64,000 nt of DNA from Vreelandella venusta (GTDB lineage Bacteria; Pseudomonadota; Gammaproteobacteria; Pseudomonadales; Halomonadaceae), in NCBI RefSeq assembly GCF_007989605.1, contig NZ_BJUL01000019.1, positions 1 through 64,000 of the forward strand, written 5' to 3'. A model generated the notes under the pieces. That model searched no databases, had not been told where the DNA came from, and saw only the letters and a program-made list of their open reading frames with translations. The stretch's first letter is position 1. Each line of letters starts with the position of its first letter. Positions 34,891 to 45,453 of the stretch are shown here, piece after piece. Both the position numbers and the translations under genes were made by a program.

Positions 34891-36708
34891 ATGCTGCAAA
34901 GTATTCGAGATGGCTCCAGAAGCTGGGGTGCCAAAATAATTATCGGTGTCATGGTCGCTGCCATGGCGCTTTTTGGCGTGGAGTCGCTATTTAGTATCTT
35001 TGGCGATGACCCTAATCAAGTGGCAAGCGTTAACGGCGAGCCAATCATGCGTCAGCAGGTTGAGCTTGAGGTGCAGCGTGCGCTTCGTTCTGGACAGGTG
35101 CCACCAGAGCAAGAGCGGGCGCTGCGTAATGACGTTCTTGATCAGCTAATAACTCAGCAACTGCTAACGAGGTATGCTGAAGACGGTGGAGTGTTTGTTT
35201 CTGATGCCCAACTAGATCAAATGATTGTTGGTTTGCCAGAGTTTCATGATCAAGATGGTCGGTTCTCAGCTGAAATATTCCGCAACCGCCTTGCCGGTGC
35301 CGGATATACTCCTGTGGCGTTTCGTGAAGAGCTGCGTGCTGATATTAAACGTCAGCACTTGCAACAAGGCCTTGCGTTTAGCGACTTTAGTTTGGAAAAT
35401 GAGCAGGAGCGTTTAGCTGAGCTGCAGCGCCAGCAGCGCAGTTTTCGCTATGTTTTATTAGATACCGATGATGTGACTGTAGAGGCGGATGTTACTGACG
35501 CACAAATGCAGGCATATTTCGATGCAAACCAGGCGCGTTTTGAACGTCCTGAGCAGGTACGTGTTGAGTATGTGCTAGTTGATCGTCAAGCCATGGCAGA
35601 AAATGTTGAGGTTGATGAGCAGAGCTTGCGCGATGCGTGGCGCGAGCAGAATCGCAATGCCGATCGACGTGTTTCGCACATTATGGTGACGTTTGGTGAA
35701 GAGCGCAGCCGCCAAGAAGCAGAAGCACGCGCTAATGAGGCGTTAGATGCTTTGAGTCGTGGCGATTCTTTCGCTGATACTGCTGTGCGTTATTCGGATG
35801 ATACGGCGAGTGCTGAGGAAGGCGGCGACTTAGGGGTGATTAGTCGTGGTTTCTTTGGTGATGCCTTTGATGAAGCTGCTTTTGCTCTAGATGAGGGTGA
35901 AACCTCTCAACTGGTGGAAATGGATGGTGCGTTTCATATCCTTCAGGTAACCGAGCTGGTAGTCCCCGACTTTGAAGAGCAGCGTGAAGCGCTTCGGCAA
36001 GATGTTGCTCTGCGTGAAGTTAGTGATGAGTTCAATCAGCAAGTTCAGCGCTTAATTGATGAGAGTTTTGCTGCTGATGATCTACAAAGCGTTGCGGATG
36101 ACCTCGGTCTCACGCTAAATGAGACTGACTGGCTAGCACGCGGTGAAGGTGAAGGTGTGCTTTCAGAGCCAGGAGTGCTGGATGAGGCCTTTAGTGCTGA
36201 TGTGCTAGAAGAGGGCTATAACAGCGAAGTGATCGAGCTTGATGATGATCGTCGCTTGGTGCTGCGTGTTGCGGAACACCGCGAAACGACTCAACTCACG
36301 TTAGACGATGTGCGTGACGAAGTCGCTAATGCTGTAGTGGCTCAACAGCGCCAAGAAGCGCTGGAGCAAGAAGCGGCTCGTATGATTGAAGCGGTGGAAG
36401 CGGGCGAGGCCAGCGATATTGATTGGCGTGAGGCTAACAATATCTCGCGTCAGTCTGACGGTGTGCTTCCCCAGGCGGTAGTGCAACAGGTGTTTCGTAT
36501 GCCGCGTCCGCAGGAGGGGGATAGCGTTTACCGTTCTGTGTCATTGCCGGAAGGTGTTGCCGTCGTAGCGCTGGATAGCGTATCGGTAGGCGAAGTTGAC
36601 GAGCAGCTTACCTCCTTTGTTACACAAATGGCCGAGCAGCTTCGCGCACAGTCTATCATTCAGGGCTTAGTAGACGATCTGCGTAGTGACGCGAAGATTG
36701 AGCGGTAA
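34891..36708 (+). CDS. ppiD: peptidyl-prolyl isomerase-like periplasmic folding factor PpiD
   Basis: Inner-membrane-anchored chaperone facing the periplasm, close to the Sec translocon. It has 605 residues: the cytoplasmic start MLQSIRDGSRSWGAKIIIG, one membrane helix (about 14-36), a SurA-like N-terminal domain with NGEPIMRQQVELEVQ, and a parvulin domain (about 260-355, RRVSHIMVTFGEERSR to GAFHILQVTEL). The C-terminal part is acidic, as common in halophile-related groups. It follows hupB in the conserved order. Confidence 0.93.
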   Translation: MLQSIRDGSRSWGAKIIIGVMVAAMALFGVESLFSIFGDDPNQVASVNGEPIMRQQVELEVQRALRSGQVPPEQERALRNDVLDQLITQQLLTRYAEDGGVFVSDAQLDQMIVGLPEFHDQDGRFSAEIFRNRLAGAGYTPVAFREELRADIKRQHLQQGLAFSDFSLENEQERLAELQRQQRSFRYVLLDTDDVTVEADVTDAQMQAYFDANQARFERPEQVRVEYVLVDRQAMAENVEVDEQSLRDAWREQNRNADRRVSHIMVTFGEERSRQEAEARANEALDALSRGDSFADTAVRYSDDTASAEEGGDLGVISRGFFGDAFDEAAFALDEGETSQLVEMDGAFHILQVTELVVPDFEEQREALRQDVALREVSDEFNQQVQRLIDESFAADDLQSVADDLGLTLNETDWLARGEGEGVLSEPGVLDEAFSADVLEEGYNSEVIELDDDRRLVLRVAEHRETTQLTLDDVRDEVANAVVAQQRQEALEQEAARMIEAVEAGEASDIDWREANNISRQSDGVLPQAVVQQVFRMPRPQEGDSVYRSVSLPEGVAVVALDSVSVGEVDEQLTSFVTQMAEQLRAQSIIQGLVDDLRSDAKIER

Positions 36709-36730
36709 TTAACGCGTTTTTATCAACCTA

Positions 36731-36764
36731 AAAAGCCGGCCAATTAATTTGGCCGGCTTTTTTT
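36731..36764 (+). terminator. strong terminator after ppiD
   Basis: aaaagccggcc (36731-36741) / ggccggctttt (36751-36761), loop aattaattt, with a run of T. Its A-rich left side may also serve the convergent lpxH gene. Confidence 0.9.
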
Positions 36765-36783
36765 GATAGTGCAACGCTAGATG

Positions 36784-37554
36784 TCAGGGTGGGTTGGCTA
36801 AGGTGAATTGGCGCAGAATAGGCATCGCGTCATGCTCTGCCGTGCGTTCAACGATGATGTCCCAGCCATGGTGAGTATCCCAATCACCGAGAACAAAACG
36901 TTTAGCAGGGACCTCCTCAACCGTCAGGTCATGTACTTTTGGCCGATGGGTGTGGCCGTGGATCATGGTGGTGACACCTGAGTGTGCCATTAGTGCCACC
37001 ACTTCTTCATGGGTCACGTCCATGATCGCTTCCGCTTTGCTCGCATTGGCATCGCCCGACTGCATGCGCAGACTCTTGGCAAGCTCTAACCGCTGATCAA
37101 GGGGTAAGGATAGGATTTGCGTTTGCCACTGAGGATCTCTCGATTGTTGGCGGAACGCCATGTAAGCCTCGTCTCTAGTGCAAAGGCTATCGCCATGCAG
37201 AATAACGACAGGCACTCCTTGGAGTTCCACCGTTTGGCTTTCGGGTAGCAGAGAGGCTAGGCACTCACTGGTGAAGCGCTCGCCAATCAGAAAGTCGCGA
37301 TTGCCGTGCAGGAAATAAATGGCGGTTCCGTTACTGCTTAGTTTGCGTAACCGTCTAATCACTTCCCAGGCGATGTCGCTAAGAGGATGCGGTGTGTCAA
37401 GGAGATCATCTCCGATCCAGGCGTCAAACAGGTCGCCTAGAATATACAGGGCATCAGCCCCAGTAGCGGTGTGCTCTAAGTAGCGATAAAACCCCTGATT
37501 GATTTCAGGGGTGTCACTGCTTAGATGCATATCAGCTATCAGCAGAGTGCGCAT
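36784..37554 (-). CDS. lpxH: UDP-2,3-diacylglucosamine diphosphatase
   Basis: Peripheral inner-membrane metallophosphoesterase that makes lipid X in lipid A synthesis. It has 256 residues with the Mn-binding motifs DMHLSSD (8-14, D8 and H10), GDLFDAWIGDD (40-50), HGNRDFL, ILHGDSLCT and the C-terminal HGHTHRP. ggggag-like gggag precedes the start. It is transcribed with ppiB just upstream (13 bases), as in many gammaproteobacteria. Confidence 0.95.
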   Translation of the reverse strand: MRTLLIADMHLSSDTPEINQGFYRYLEHTATGADALYILGDLFDAWIGDDLLDTPHPLSDIAWEVIRRLRKLSSNGTAIYFLHGNRDFLIGERFTSECLASLLPESQTVELQGVPVVILHGDSLCTRDEAYMAFRQQSRDPQWQTQILSLPLDQRLELAKSLRMQSGDANASKAEAIMDVTHEEVVALMAHSGVTTMIHGHTHRPKVHDLTVEEVPAKRFVLGDWDTHHGWDIIVERTAEHDAMPILRQFTLANPP

Positions 37555-37567
37555 AGAACTCCCGTAA

Positions 37568-38068
37568 TTAGTCGGCTTCTTTTACATAGGCGCGCTCAAT
37601 AATGACATCGTCTGCGGGCACATCGGCGTGCATGCCACGGCGTGTGGTGCTGACACCGCGGATGGCGTCTACTACGTCCATGCCATCGACAACCTCGCCA
37701 AACACGGCGTAGCCCCAGCCTTGAAGACTTTTACCACTATGATTCAAGAAACTATTGTTACCAACGTTGATAAAGAACTGGGCTGTGGCAGAGTGAGGGT
37801 CTTGAGTGCGTGCCATCGCCAGTGTGCCAACCGTGTTTTGTAAGCCATTGTCGGCTTCGTTCTCGATCGGATCGCGGGTTGGCTTTTGGTTAAAATCTTG
37901 ATCGAAGCCACCGCCCTGAACCATAAAGCCATCGATCACACGGTGGAACAAAGTGCCATCATAAAAACCATCGCGGACATATTGCTCAAAGTTGGCGGCG
38001 GTTTTCGGCGCTTTTTCATGATTAAGCGCAATAGTGATGTCACCGTGGTTGGTCTGTAATACGATCAT
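37568..38068 (-). CDS. ppiB: cytoplasmic peptidyl-prolyl isomerase, cyclophilin type
   Basis: A 166-residue cyclophilin that isomerises proline peptide bonds. The catalytic arginine lies in [15 protein letters not shown], followed by [19 protein letters not shown] and the C-terminal [14 protein letters not shown]. No signal peptide is present, so it is cytoplasmic. ATG 38068 ([10 protein letters not shown]) fits homology and has aggaa upstream; the ATG 18 bases earlier would overlap that site. It is divergent from glnS. Confidence 0.95.
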   Translation of the reverse strand: MIVLQTNHGDITIALNHEKAPKTAANFEQYVRDGFYDGTLFHRVIDGFMVQGGGFDQDFNQKPTRDPIENEADNGLQNTVGTLAMARTQDPHSATAQFFINVGNNSFLNHSGKSLQGWGYAVFGEVVDGMDVVDAIRGVSTTRRGMHADVPADDVIIERAYVKEAD

Positions 38069-38125
38069 AGATAAATTCCTGTTCAATAAAGGCGTTCGCC
38101 TTGGCGCTGTGCATCGGCGTCACGT

Positions 38126-38131
38126 TATAAT
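38126..38131 (+). promoter_or_regulatory. consensus -10 element upstream of glnS
   Basis: TATAAT is a full -10 match; ttggcg at 38101-38106 is a possible -35, but the spacer would be 19 bases. It lies in the ppiB-glnS divergent region, about 95 bases before glnS. Confidence 0.45.
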
Positions 38132-38169
38132 AGCGGTTTTGCTTGGCACCGCGAAGCGCAAACCCTAAT

Positions 38170-38193
38170 AGCTTAGGCATTGGTTGCCTAGCT
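38170..38193 (+). other. hairpin in the glnS leader
   Basis: agcttaggca (38170-38179) pairs with tgcctagct (38185-38193) with one bulged T and loop ttggt. It lies between the -10 candidate and the glnS start, so it would be in the 5' UTR. Its role is unknown. Confidence 0.45.
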
Positions 38194-38224
38194 CGCCATC
38201 CACCATGAGGTTATCAACACCACC

Positions 38225-39904
38225 ATGACCAACGAGACCACCCCAGCGCCGAACTTCATTCGCAACCAAGTACGCGACGAAATAGAGGGCGGCCAGGTCA
38301 CCAAAATTGTGACGCGCTTTCCTCCTGAACCTAATGGCTTTTTACATATCGGTCATGCAAAGTCGATCTGTTTAAACTTCGGGTTGGCAGAGCAGCTAGG
38401 TGGTGAGTGTCATCTGCGCTTTGACGACACCAACCCGGCGAAGGAAGAACAGGCGTATATCGACGCCATTAAAGAGGACGTCAGCTGGTTAGGCTTTAAC
38501 TGGGCAGGCCCAGTTCGCTTTGCTTCTGATTATTTCGATCAGCTTTATGCGTGGGCACAACATCTTATTCGCGAGAGCAAAGCTTACGTTGATGATCTTT
38601 CTCCAGATGAAATTCGCGAATACCGTGGCACACTCACGGCACCGGGTAAGCCAAGTCCTTACCGCGAGCGCAGCGTTGACGAAAACCTAGATTTGCTGGA
38701 ACGCATGCGTAACGGCGAGTTTGGCGAAGGCGAAAAAGTACTGCGTGCAAAAATTGATATGGCGTCGCCCAATATCAATCTTCGCGACCCGATCCTTTAC
38801 CGGATTCGCCATGCCAGCCACCATCAAACAGGTGACAAGTGGAAAATCTACCCGTCGTACGATTTTACCCATGGCCAGTCTGACGCCATTGAAGGCATTA
38901 CCCATTCAATCTGTACGCTGGAGTTTGAAGACCATCGCCCGCTGTACGAGTGGTTTTTGAATAATTTGCCGGTTCCCGCCAAGCCGCGCCAAATCGAGTT
39001 TGCTCGACTGAATCTGGATTACACCCTCACTTCCAAGCGCAAGCTGAAACTGCTGGTTGACGAGCAGATTGTCGATGGCTGGGATGACCCGCGTATGCCA
39101 ACCATTTCAGGCATGCGTCGCCGTGGCTATACGCCAGCCTCCATTCGTAAGTTCTGTGAGATGATTGGTGTTACGCGCGCTGATGGGGGCTTGGTGGATA
39201 TTGCCATGCTAACCCATGCGATTCGTTCTGATCTTGAGGACAATGCGCCGCGGGCAATGTGTGTATTGAAACCCCTTAAGGTGGTGCTGACCAACGTTTC
39301 TGAAGACCATGAAGAAGTGTATGACGTGCCAGGGCACCCTGCACGAGAAGATATGGCGGTGCGCAAGGTGCCGTTTAGTCGCGAGCTGTATATCGATCAA
39401 GACGACTTCATGGAAGATGCACCCAAAAAGTTTTTCCGTTTAGCGCCCGGCAAAGAAGTCCGCCTGCGTAACAGTTACGTGATTCGTTGTGATGACGTTG
39501 TTAAGAACGAAGCCGGTGACGTGACGGAACTGCACTGTTCGGTGGATTTCGATACGCTAGGTAAAAACCCTGAAGGTCGTAAGGTGAAAGGCGTGATTCA
39601 CTGGGTGAGTGCTGCCCATGGTGTGCCGATGGAAGTGCGCTTGTATGACAATTTATTTACGGTTGAACAGCCGGACCGTGACAAAGATGTCGACTTCCTT
39701 GAACACCTGAACCCCGACTCCTTGACGGTATGCCACGCTATTGGCGAGCCCAGCTTGGCGGATGCTGTTCCAGAAGACCGCTTCCAGTTTGAGCGGGTGG
39801 GCTATTTCTGCGCTGACCGTCATGCTTCTAAGCCAGGGCAGCTGGTGTTTAATCGTACCGTTGGGTTGAAAGATAGCTGGGCGAAAATCAAACAGAAGGG
39901 CTAA
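38225..39904 (+). CDS. glnS: glutaminyl-tRNA synthetase
   Basis: Class I synthetase that charges tRNA-Gln. It has 559 residues (E. coli 554). The signature [15 protein letters not shown] contains HIGH (41-44), the second class I motif is the degenerate LTSKRKL (near 265-271), and the C-terminal half holds the two beta-barrel anticodon-binding domains. The gagg element is rather far (about 14 bases) from the ATG. It is followed after 11 bases by cysS. Confidence 0.97.
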   Translation: MTNETTPAPNFIRNQVRDEIEGGQVTKIVTRFPPEPNGFLHIGHAKSICLNFGLAEQLGGECHLRFDDTNPAKEEQAYIDAIKEDVSWLGFNWAGPVRFASDYFDQLYAWAQHLIRESKAYVDDLSPDEIREYRGTLTAPGKPSPYRERSVDENLDLLERMRNGEFGEGEKVLRAKIDMASPNINLRDPILYRIRHASHHQTGDKWKIYPSYDFTHGQSDAIEGITHSICTLEFEDHRPLYEWFLNNLPVPAKPRQIEFARLNLDYTLTSKRKLKLLVDEQIVDGWDDPRMPTISGMRRRGYTPASIRKFCEMIGVTRADGGLVDIAMLTHAIRSDLEDNAPRAMCVLKPLKVVLTNVSEDHEEVYDVPGHPAREDMAVRKVPFSRELYIDQDDFMEDAPKKFFRLAPGKEVRLRNSYVIRCDDVVKNEAGDVTELHCSVDFDTLGKNPEGRKVKGVIHWVSAAHGVPMEVRLYDNLFTVEQPDRDKDVDFLEHLNPDSLTVCHAIGEPSLADAVPEDRFQFERVGYFCADRHASKPGQLVFNRTVGLKDSWAKIKQKG

Positions 39905-39915
39905 GGAATCGTCAT

Positions 39916-41307
39916 ATGCACATTTATAATACGCTGACACGCCGCAAAGAACCGTTTACCCCGCTAGTGGCGGGTAAAGTCAGTATGTATGTCTGCGGCA
40001 TGACGGTGTATGACTACTGTCACCTTGGCCACGCGCGGGTCATGGTAGCCTTCGATGTGATAACCCGCTATCTGCGTTATCGCGGTTATGATGTTACTTA
40101 TGTCCGTAACATCACCGACATTGACGATAAAATTCTCAAGCGTGCGGAAGAGAATAACGAATCGATCAGTGCACTCACCGAACGCATGATTCAGGCAATG
40201 CACGAAGACGAAGCACGTCTTGGGGTATTGCCCCCAAGCCATGAGCCTCGGGCGACAGGTCATATTGATGACATTGTTGCCATGGTTGAGACGCTGATTA
40301 AAAAAGGCTTTGCTTATGCTGCTGCCAATGGTGATGTGTATTATCGGGTACGCAAGTTCGCTGATTACGGCAAGCTAAATAATCGTCAACTTGATGATAT
40401 GCGTTCTGGTGCCCGGGTCGAGGTTGATGTCCATAAAGAAGACCCGCTTGATTTTGTGCTTTGGAAAGCCGCTAAACCGGGCGAAGCACACTGGCACTCG
40501 CCTTGGGGCAATGGCCGTCCTGGATGGCACATTGAATGCTCAGCAATGTCAACGTGCTGCTTAGGCGATACCTTCGATATTCATGGTGGTGGTCCTGACC
40601 TTACGTTTCCTCATCATGAAAACGAAATTGCCCAATCAGAGGCGGCGACTGGTAAAACCTACGTCAACACCTGGATGCATGCCGGGGCTGTGCGGGTTAA
40701 CCAGGAAAAAATGTCAAAATCGCTGGGTAACTTTTTTACCATCCGTGATGTGTTGGCCGAGCATGACCCGGAAGTTGTGCGTTTCTTGCTAGTGGCTAGC
40801 CACTACCGTAGCCCTATTAACTACTCGGTAGACTCTCTCCATGAGGCCCGCAAATCGCTGACGCGTTTTTATACAGCGTTAGAAGGGGTGGAAGTATCGT
40901 CTCGCAGTGGCGCAGATGAGGAAGGTTATGCCGAGCGTTTCACTATGGCGATGGATGACGACTTTAATTCGCCTGAGGCGTTAGCGGTATTATTCGATCT
41001 AGCGCGGGATCTCAATCGCGCTAAGAGCGAGTCGCCAGAAAGAGCGCAGCGGTTAGCCGCGGAATTAACCCGTCTAGCAGGTGTGCTAGGGCTTTTGCAG
41101 CAAGATCCTCAGACCTTTTTGAAAGGTAATCAGCAGCAGGTAGCACTGAGCGAGGCTGAGATTGAAGCCAAAATAGCCCAGCGTAAAGACGCTAAAGCGA
41201 ATAAAGATTTTGCACAGGCAGATGCTATTCGTGATGAACTAGCGAGTTTGGGAATTATCCTAAAGGATTCCCGTGAGGGAACAACCTGGGTGATTGAAGC
41301 GCCTTAA
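39916..41307 (+). CDS. cysS: cysteinyl-tRNA synthetase
   Basis: Class I synthetase that charges tRNA-Cys and uses a zinc ion to select cysteine. It has 463 residues with zinc ligand C27 in [13 protein letters not shown] (36-39), [10 protein letters not shown] and [12 protein letters not shown] providing the other ligands, then KMSKSLGN (near 266-273). The C-terminal DALR-type domain follows, ending in [22 protein letters not shown]. aaggaa precedes the ATG. Co-transcribed with glnS. Confidence 0.97.
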   Translation: MHIYNTLTRRKEPFTPLVAGKVSMYVCGMTVYDYCHLGHARVMVAFDVITRYLRYRGYDVTYVRNITDIDDKILKRAEENNESISALTERMIQAMHEDEARLGVLPPSHEPRATGHIDDIVAMVETLIKKGFAYAAANGDVYYRVRKFADYGKLNNRQLDDMRSGARVEVDVHKEDPLDFVLWKAAKPGEAHWHSPWGNGRPGWHIECSAMSTCCLGDTFDIHGGGPDLTFPHHENEIAQSEAATGKTYVNTWMHAGAVRVNQEKMSKSLGNFFTIRDVLAEHDPEVVRFLLVASHYRSPINYSVDSLHEARKSLTRFYTALEGVEVSSRSGADEEGYAERFTMAMDDDFNSPEALAVLFDLARDLNRAKSESPERAQRLAAELTRLAGVLGLLQQDPQTFLKGNQQQVALSEAEIEAKIAQRKDAKANKDFAQADAIRDELASLGIILKDSREGTTWVIEAP

Positions 41308-41456
41308 GCGTGATCGATGTTGAGGGTGATTAAAGAAGGGCATCGAATAGAAACGTTGTAGATGTCAGGCGTCATTAACATGGCGTCTGGCGTCAACGCC
41401 GTTGGCTCTTATACTCAGATGGGACCTTCAAAACGCAAAATAATAGGATGACCACT

Positions 41457-42365
41457 ATGCGCTTTACCCTAAAACCGACCATCGTCGCCTGCTTATCAGC
41501 CATTACTTTTTCGACTGCTTACGCCAGTGACCCTGTTGTCATTTCCTCCAAAATCGATACAGAAGGGGCCGTGCTGGGTGAGTTGATTATTCAAGCGCTA
41601 GAGCGTGGCGGTGTGCCTACAGAAGATCGCCTACAACTAGGTGGCACCAGCGTTGTGCGTAGTGCGCTTGAAGCGGGAGAGATTGATCTTTATCCCGAAT
41701 ATACCGGTAACGGTGCTTTTTTCTTTGATATGACTGACAGCCCCGTCTGGAATAGTGCAGAGGATGCCTACCAGACCGTTAAACAGCGTGATGCGGAGCA
41801 GGGGCTGATATGGCTGAAGCCTGCTAGCGCTAATAACACTTGGGCCATGAGTATTCGTGAAGACGTGGCAACGGCCAACGGCTTAACGACCCTTGATGAT
41901 CTTGCTGCTTATGTTAACGAAGGCGGCGAGTTTAAGTTCGCAGCGAGCGCAGAATTTGTAGAGTCCGCTCAGGCCTTGCCTGCATTCCAGGATGCTTACG
42001 GTTTTGAGCTTAGCGATGATCAGTTGCTGGTGCTGTCCGGTGGTAACACGGCGGCGACTATGCGAGCGGCTGCTCAACAAACAAGCGGTGTTAATGGTGC
42101 CATGACCTACGGCACCGATGGCGGTTTAAGTGCGCTTGGGCTGGTTGTTTTAGAAGATATCAAGGGGGTTCAGCCGGTGTATCAGCCATCGCCAGTTGTG
42201 CGTGCTGAGGTGCTGGAGGCTTACCCTGAAATCGAGACGCTACTCAACGACGTATTTGTAACGCTTGATCTTGTGACGTTGCAAACGCTGAACGCAGATG
42301 TCGCGGTAAATGGTTTCTCTCCCGATCAAGTCGCAAGCGACTATCTTGATAGCCTGGATGACTAA
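41457..42365 (+). CDS. osmF: glycine betaine-type ABC transporter substrate-binding protein (OsmF-like)
   Basis: Periplasmic binding protein of the OpuAC family, closest in style to E. coli OsmF/YehZ. It has 302 residues with a signal peptide ending near TAYAS (about residue 23), then ISSKIDTEGAVLGELIIQAL, GTSVVRSALEAGEIDLYPEYTG and SGGNTAATMRAAAQQ, typical of this subfamily. E. coli YehZ binds glycine betaine with low affinity; the substrate here is inferred. ATG 41457 is preferred to the ATG nine bases earlier, which touches the agg site. It is the first gene of an osmF-yehY-yehX-yehW operon. Confidence 0.87.
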   Translation: MRFTLKPTIVACLSAITFSTAYASDPVVISSKIDTEGAVLGELIIQALERGGVPTEDRLQLGGTSVVRSALEAGEIDLYPEYTGNGAFFFDMTDSPVWNSAEDAYQTVKQRDAEQGLIWLKPASANNTWAMSIREDVATANGLTTLDDLAAYVNEGGEFKFAASAEFVESAQALPAFQDAYGFELSDDQLLVLSGGNTAATMRAAAQQTSGVNGAMTYGTDGGLSALGLVVLEDIKGVQPVYQPSPVVRAEVLEAYPEIETLLNDVFVTLDLVTLQTLNADVAVNGFSPDQVASDYLDSLDD

Positions 42366-42368
42366 TGA

Positions 42369-43562
42369 ATGTCACAGATAGACGCCTCGCCATCGCTACC
42401 CCGTCAATATGGGCATTTAAACTCCGTATTGATATGTTTAAGTGCCGTTATGTTAGGGGCTTCTTGGCTTCTGAGCCTTGTTAGTGTCGCACCTAATAGG
42501 ATTGTCGCGGGTACCTACTACGGCTTAGTAGCTGCGATCGGGTGGCCCGGTGCGCTGCTAGTTTCTTTGTTGTTTATCGCTATGGGTGGCTTGGCCGTAA
42601 GGCCAAGCCGCCTTCATTATTACGCCCAACTGTGTATCGTTACCCTGATCCTGTTATTGATGCCTTTCGGGCTTATGGTGGCCGGACACTGGCTGATTGA
42701 CCCCTCTCTGCCACAAGCGCGTTTAGGTATTGGTGCTGCCTATTGGGTCGTGCTTTTTTTACTTTTATTGTGCTTAGTGGAAGTGCGCTTACGTTTGCAG
42801 CTGTCGCGCTTATGGACAGCTCTATTGCTCAGCAGCGTGGGGGTGGCGTGGCTGCTTTGTGCCGCCTTATGGCTTGAAAGTTTAGCCCTTGTTCAGGAGT
42901 TTCAAGCGCGCGACCAGCAATTTTATCGTGCCATGCTGCAACATGTGGTGCTGGTCGGCATAGCGGTGAGCGTTAGTATCGTAGTTGGTTTAGTGCTCGC
43001 TATGTTAATGCGACGTTACCAACGTCTACAACGAATAGCGTTTGCATGGCTGAACTTCCTGCAAACGATTCCGAGCTTGGCTCTGTTTGGTCTACTGCTG
43101 GCTCCGCTTGCTTGGCTCGCTGCTAACGTACCTGTTTTAGCGCAGTTAGGGGTTAGCGGTATTGGCGCCACCCCCGCATTGATGGCGCTCATTGCCTATA
43201 GCCTGTTACCCATGGTGCGCAATACTTATATTGCGCTTGATGAAGTCGACCCTGAAACCTTAGATGCTGCTAAGGCGATGGGCATGCGTCCGTATCAGCG
43301 CTTCTGGCAGGTAAGATTTCCGTTGGCGCTGCCAATAGTATTAGAAGGTGTGCGAATTACCGCTGTTCAAGCGATTGGTTTAACGGCCGTTGCTGCATTG
43401 ATTGGGGCAGGTGGGCTTGGCACGTTTATTTTTCAGGGGTTGGGCCAAGCGGCTATGGACATGGTGTTGCTTGGCGCGCTACCTATTTTAGTCTTGGCAC
43501 TTATTGTAGATGCTAGTTTGGGGGCATTAGCCGACGCGCTTCGCCCCGGGGGACATAAATGA
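42369..43562 (+). CDS. yehY: osmolyte ABC transporter permease (YehY-like)
   Basis: Inner-membrane permease. The 397 residues include an N-terminal set of hydrophobic helices absent from short permeases and a C-terminal binding-protein-dependent transport domain (about 190-390), with the ATPase-contacting loop EVDPETLDAAKAMGMRPYQ. This long architecture matches YehY. The start is three bases after the osmF stop and the end overlaps yehX by four bases, so all are co-translated. Confidence 0.87.
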   Translation: MSQIDASPSLPRQYGHLNSVLICLSAVMLGASWLLSLVSVAPNRIVAGTYYGLVAAIGWPGALLVSLLFIAMGGLAVRPSRLHYYAQLCIVTLILLLMPFGLMVAGHWLIDPSLPQARLGIGAAYWVVLFLLLLCLVEVRLRLQLSRLWTALLLSSVGVAWLLCAALWLESLALVQEFQARDQQFYRAMLQHVVLVGIAVSVSIVVGLVLAMLMRRYQRLQRIAFAWLNFLQTIPSLALFGLLLAPLAWLAANVPVLAQLGVSGIGATPALMALIAYSLLPMVRNTYIALDEVDPETLDAAKAMGMRPYQRFWQVRFPLALPIVLEGVRITAVQAIGLTAVAALIGAGGLGTFIFQGLGQAAMDMVLLGALPILVLALIVDASLGALADALRPGGHK

Positions 43563-44524
43563 TAGAGCTTTCCCATGTGTCGAAGCACTTTGGCGAAGAC
43601 ACAGCGGTAGACGACATATCCTTACACGTCGCGAAAGGAAAGTTCTGTGCGCTGGTAGGGTCATCAGGCTGCGGAAAATCGACGACGTTACGTATGATAA
43701 ATCGTTTGATTGAGCATAGTAGCGGCGACATTATCATCGACGGACAGGCAATAGGCCACTATGACCCGGTTAAGCTTCGCCGCCGCATCGGCTATGCGAT
43801 CCAGAGTACCGGCCTGTTTCCTCATTGGACGGTAGCGCACAACATTGGGCTGGTACCACGTTTGTTAAAATGGCCTGCCGCTGATGTTAAAGCACGCGTA
43901 GAAGAGTTAATGCGTCTATTAGGCCTTCCCACGGAAGAGTTTGCCCATAAGTATCCTCACCAGCTCTCTGGCGGCCAGGCGCAGCGGGTAGGCGTTGCGC
44001 GCGCATTGGCGGCAGATCCTGATATTTTGCTGATGGATGAGCCTTTTGGAGCGCTAGACCCTATTACTCGAGAAAAGCTTCAAGACGAGCTGGCAAAGCT
44101 TCAGGCGCGGCTGCATAAAACCGTGGTGTTCGTGACTCACGATATGGATGAAGCGCTCAAGCTGGCCGATCATTTAGTCGTTATGCGCGAAGGACGAATT
44201 GTTCAGCAAGGGGCTCCGCTAGCGCTGCTTCAAGCCCCCGCCGATCCATTTGTTGAGTCGCTATTGGGAGGATTGGAGCGTGGTTTAAAGCAAGCTGCTT
44301 TAACACGTGTGAAGGATCACATGTCATCGCTTGGGCAGACGCTGCCTGCTCAGTCGCGCATTCCGGGGGATTTTTCACTGCGCCAGGCGCTTTCAATGAT
44401 GCTGCGTGACCACTGCGATAGGCTGACGGTTGTCGACCAGCATGATATGCCGATGGGCGAGTTATCGCTGCGCAAAGTGGTCAAAGAGGCCCAGTTAGAC
44501 AAGGTGAGTCACCGTGACGCGTGA
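43559..44524 (+). CDS. yehX: osmolyte ABC transporter ATP-binding protein (YehX-like)
   Basis: Energises the importer. It has 321 residues with Walker A GSSGCGKST (34-42), Q-loop at IQSTGLF, signature LSGGQ (136-140), Walker B ILLMDEP (156-162) and the H-loop in FVTHDMDEALKLADH. A C-terminal extension of about 80 residues follows the nucleotide-binding domain, with part of a CBS-like segment (DRLTVVDQHDMPMGELSL), as in osmotically regulated OpuA/ProV-type ATPases. ATGA overlap with yehY and an 11-base overlap with yehW. Confidence 0.9.
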   Translation: MIELSHVSKHFGEDTAVDDISLHVAKGKFCALVGSSGCGKSTTLRMINRLIEHSSGDIIIDGQAIGHYDPVKLRRRIGYAIQSTGLFPHWTVAHNIGLVPRLLKWPAADVKARVEELMRLLGLPTEEFAHKYPHQLSGGQAQRVGVARALAADPDILLMDEPFGALDPITREKLQDELAKLQARLHKTVVFVTHDMDEALKLADHLVVMREGRIVQQGAPLALLQAPADPFVESLLGGLERGLKQAALTRVKDHMSSLGQTLPAQSRIPGDFSLRQALSMMLRDHCDRLTVVDQHDMPMGELSLRKVVKEAQLDKVSHRDA

Positions 44525-45290
44525 TCGTAACCGTGGCGAATCATCGATTGCCGTCGGTCCGCGTTGGCTATGGCCTATTGGTTGGGCGCTTTTGCTGCTG
44601 ATCGGGGTATTGGGTATCCCGGCGTTAGAGCCCGCATTTCGTTGGCTGGAGCCAGACGCCCGTCAGGTGATTTATTCCCGCGCTGATTTTGCTGCTCTGC
44701 TGGCAAGGCACGTGTTTGTTGTTGGCATCGCAGCTGTCATTACGATATGTGTAGGCGTATTGACCGGCATCGCAGTCACTCGGCAGTGGGGGCGAGACTT
44801 CTTACCCCTAGCGGGGCAGTTGGCTTCTCTGGGGCAGACATTTCCTCCTGTGGCAGTGCTTGCCCTGGCGGTTCCTGTGTTGGGTTTTGGAACACTGCCG
44901 ATTATCGTGGCGCTAATGCTCTATGGCTTATTGCCGATTGTGCGAAACACACTTGCCGGGCTGCAAGATGTAGATACGAGTCTTAAACAGGCGGCGTTTG
45001 CCATGGGGATGACCCCTTGGCAGGTGTTAACTCGCGTTGAGCTGCCATTGGCCACACCGGTGATTCTGGCCGGTATCCGAACATCGGTAACTATTAATAT
45101 TGCCACAGCGGCTATAGGGGCAACGGTAGGTGCCAGTAACTTAGGTGACCCGATCATAGCCGGTATCGTGAATGGCAATATGGCGTATGTTTTACAAGGT
45201 GCGCTGTTGATCGCGTTACTCGCGTTGACCGTCGATAGTCTATTTAATGCGTTGCAGCAACAGCTGCGCAATCGTCTATCTGCGTCTTAA
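44514..45290 (+). CDS. yehW: osmolyte ABC transporter permease (YehW-like)
   Basis: The second, shorter permease (258 residues, about six helices), with the coupling loop DVDTSLKQAAFAMGMTPWQV and the usual GASNLGDPIIAGI. It starts at GTG inside the end of yehX. Together with OsmF, YehY and YehX it completes a two-permease importer, in the same gene order as the E. coli osmF-yehYXW operon. Confidence 0.88.
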   Translation: MTRDRNRGESSIAVGPRWLWPIGWALLLLIGVLGIPALEPAFRWLEPDARQVIYSRADFAALLARHVFVVGIAAVITICVGVLTGIAVTRQWGRDFLPLAGQLASLGQTFPPVAVLALAVPVLGFGTLPIIVALMLYGLLPIVRNTLAGLQDVDTSLKQAAFAMGMTPWQVLTRVELPLATPVILAGIRTSVTINIATAAIGATVGASNLGDPIIAGIVNGNMAYVLQGALLIALLALTVDSLFNALQQQLRNRLSAS

Positions 45291-45340
45291 GTTGTATCCC
45301 TAAAAGTAGCAGACTGCGTTACTGTCCTTATGTTGAGTTG

Positions 45341-45363
45341 ATCGAGGTGACACTAACCTCGAT
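45341..45363 (+). terminator. hairpin after yehW
   Basis: atcgaggt (45341-45348) pairs perfectly with acctcgat (45356-45363) around loop gacacta. No T tract follows, so termination is uncertain; it may be a regulatory structure before the bkd operon. Confidence 0.4.
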
Positions 45364-45453
45364 AAGATTGACCTATGCTAGATAAATCCACTGGTAAAAA
45401 CGGTCAACACCAACAACAATGCCCTCAAAAGGGGTAATACAAGGATAATAAGC

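Noticed and set aside
38170..38193. glnS leader hairpin whose loop contains UUG, a Gln anticodon
   Set aside because: The loop has five bases with a bulged stem, and with a 7-nt loop the register gives UGG, not UUG. No glnS leader control of this type is known to me.
41410..41415. TATACT before osmF as a sigma-S-type -10
   Set aside because: The base before it is T rather than the expected C, and there is no supporting -35, so I cannot separate it from chance.
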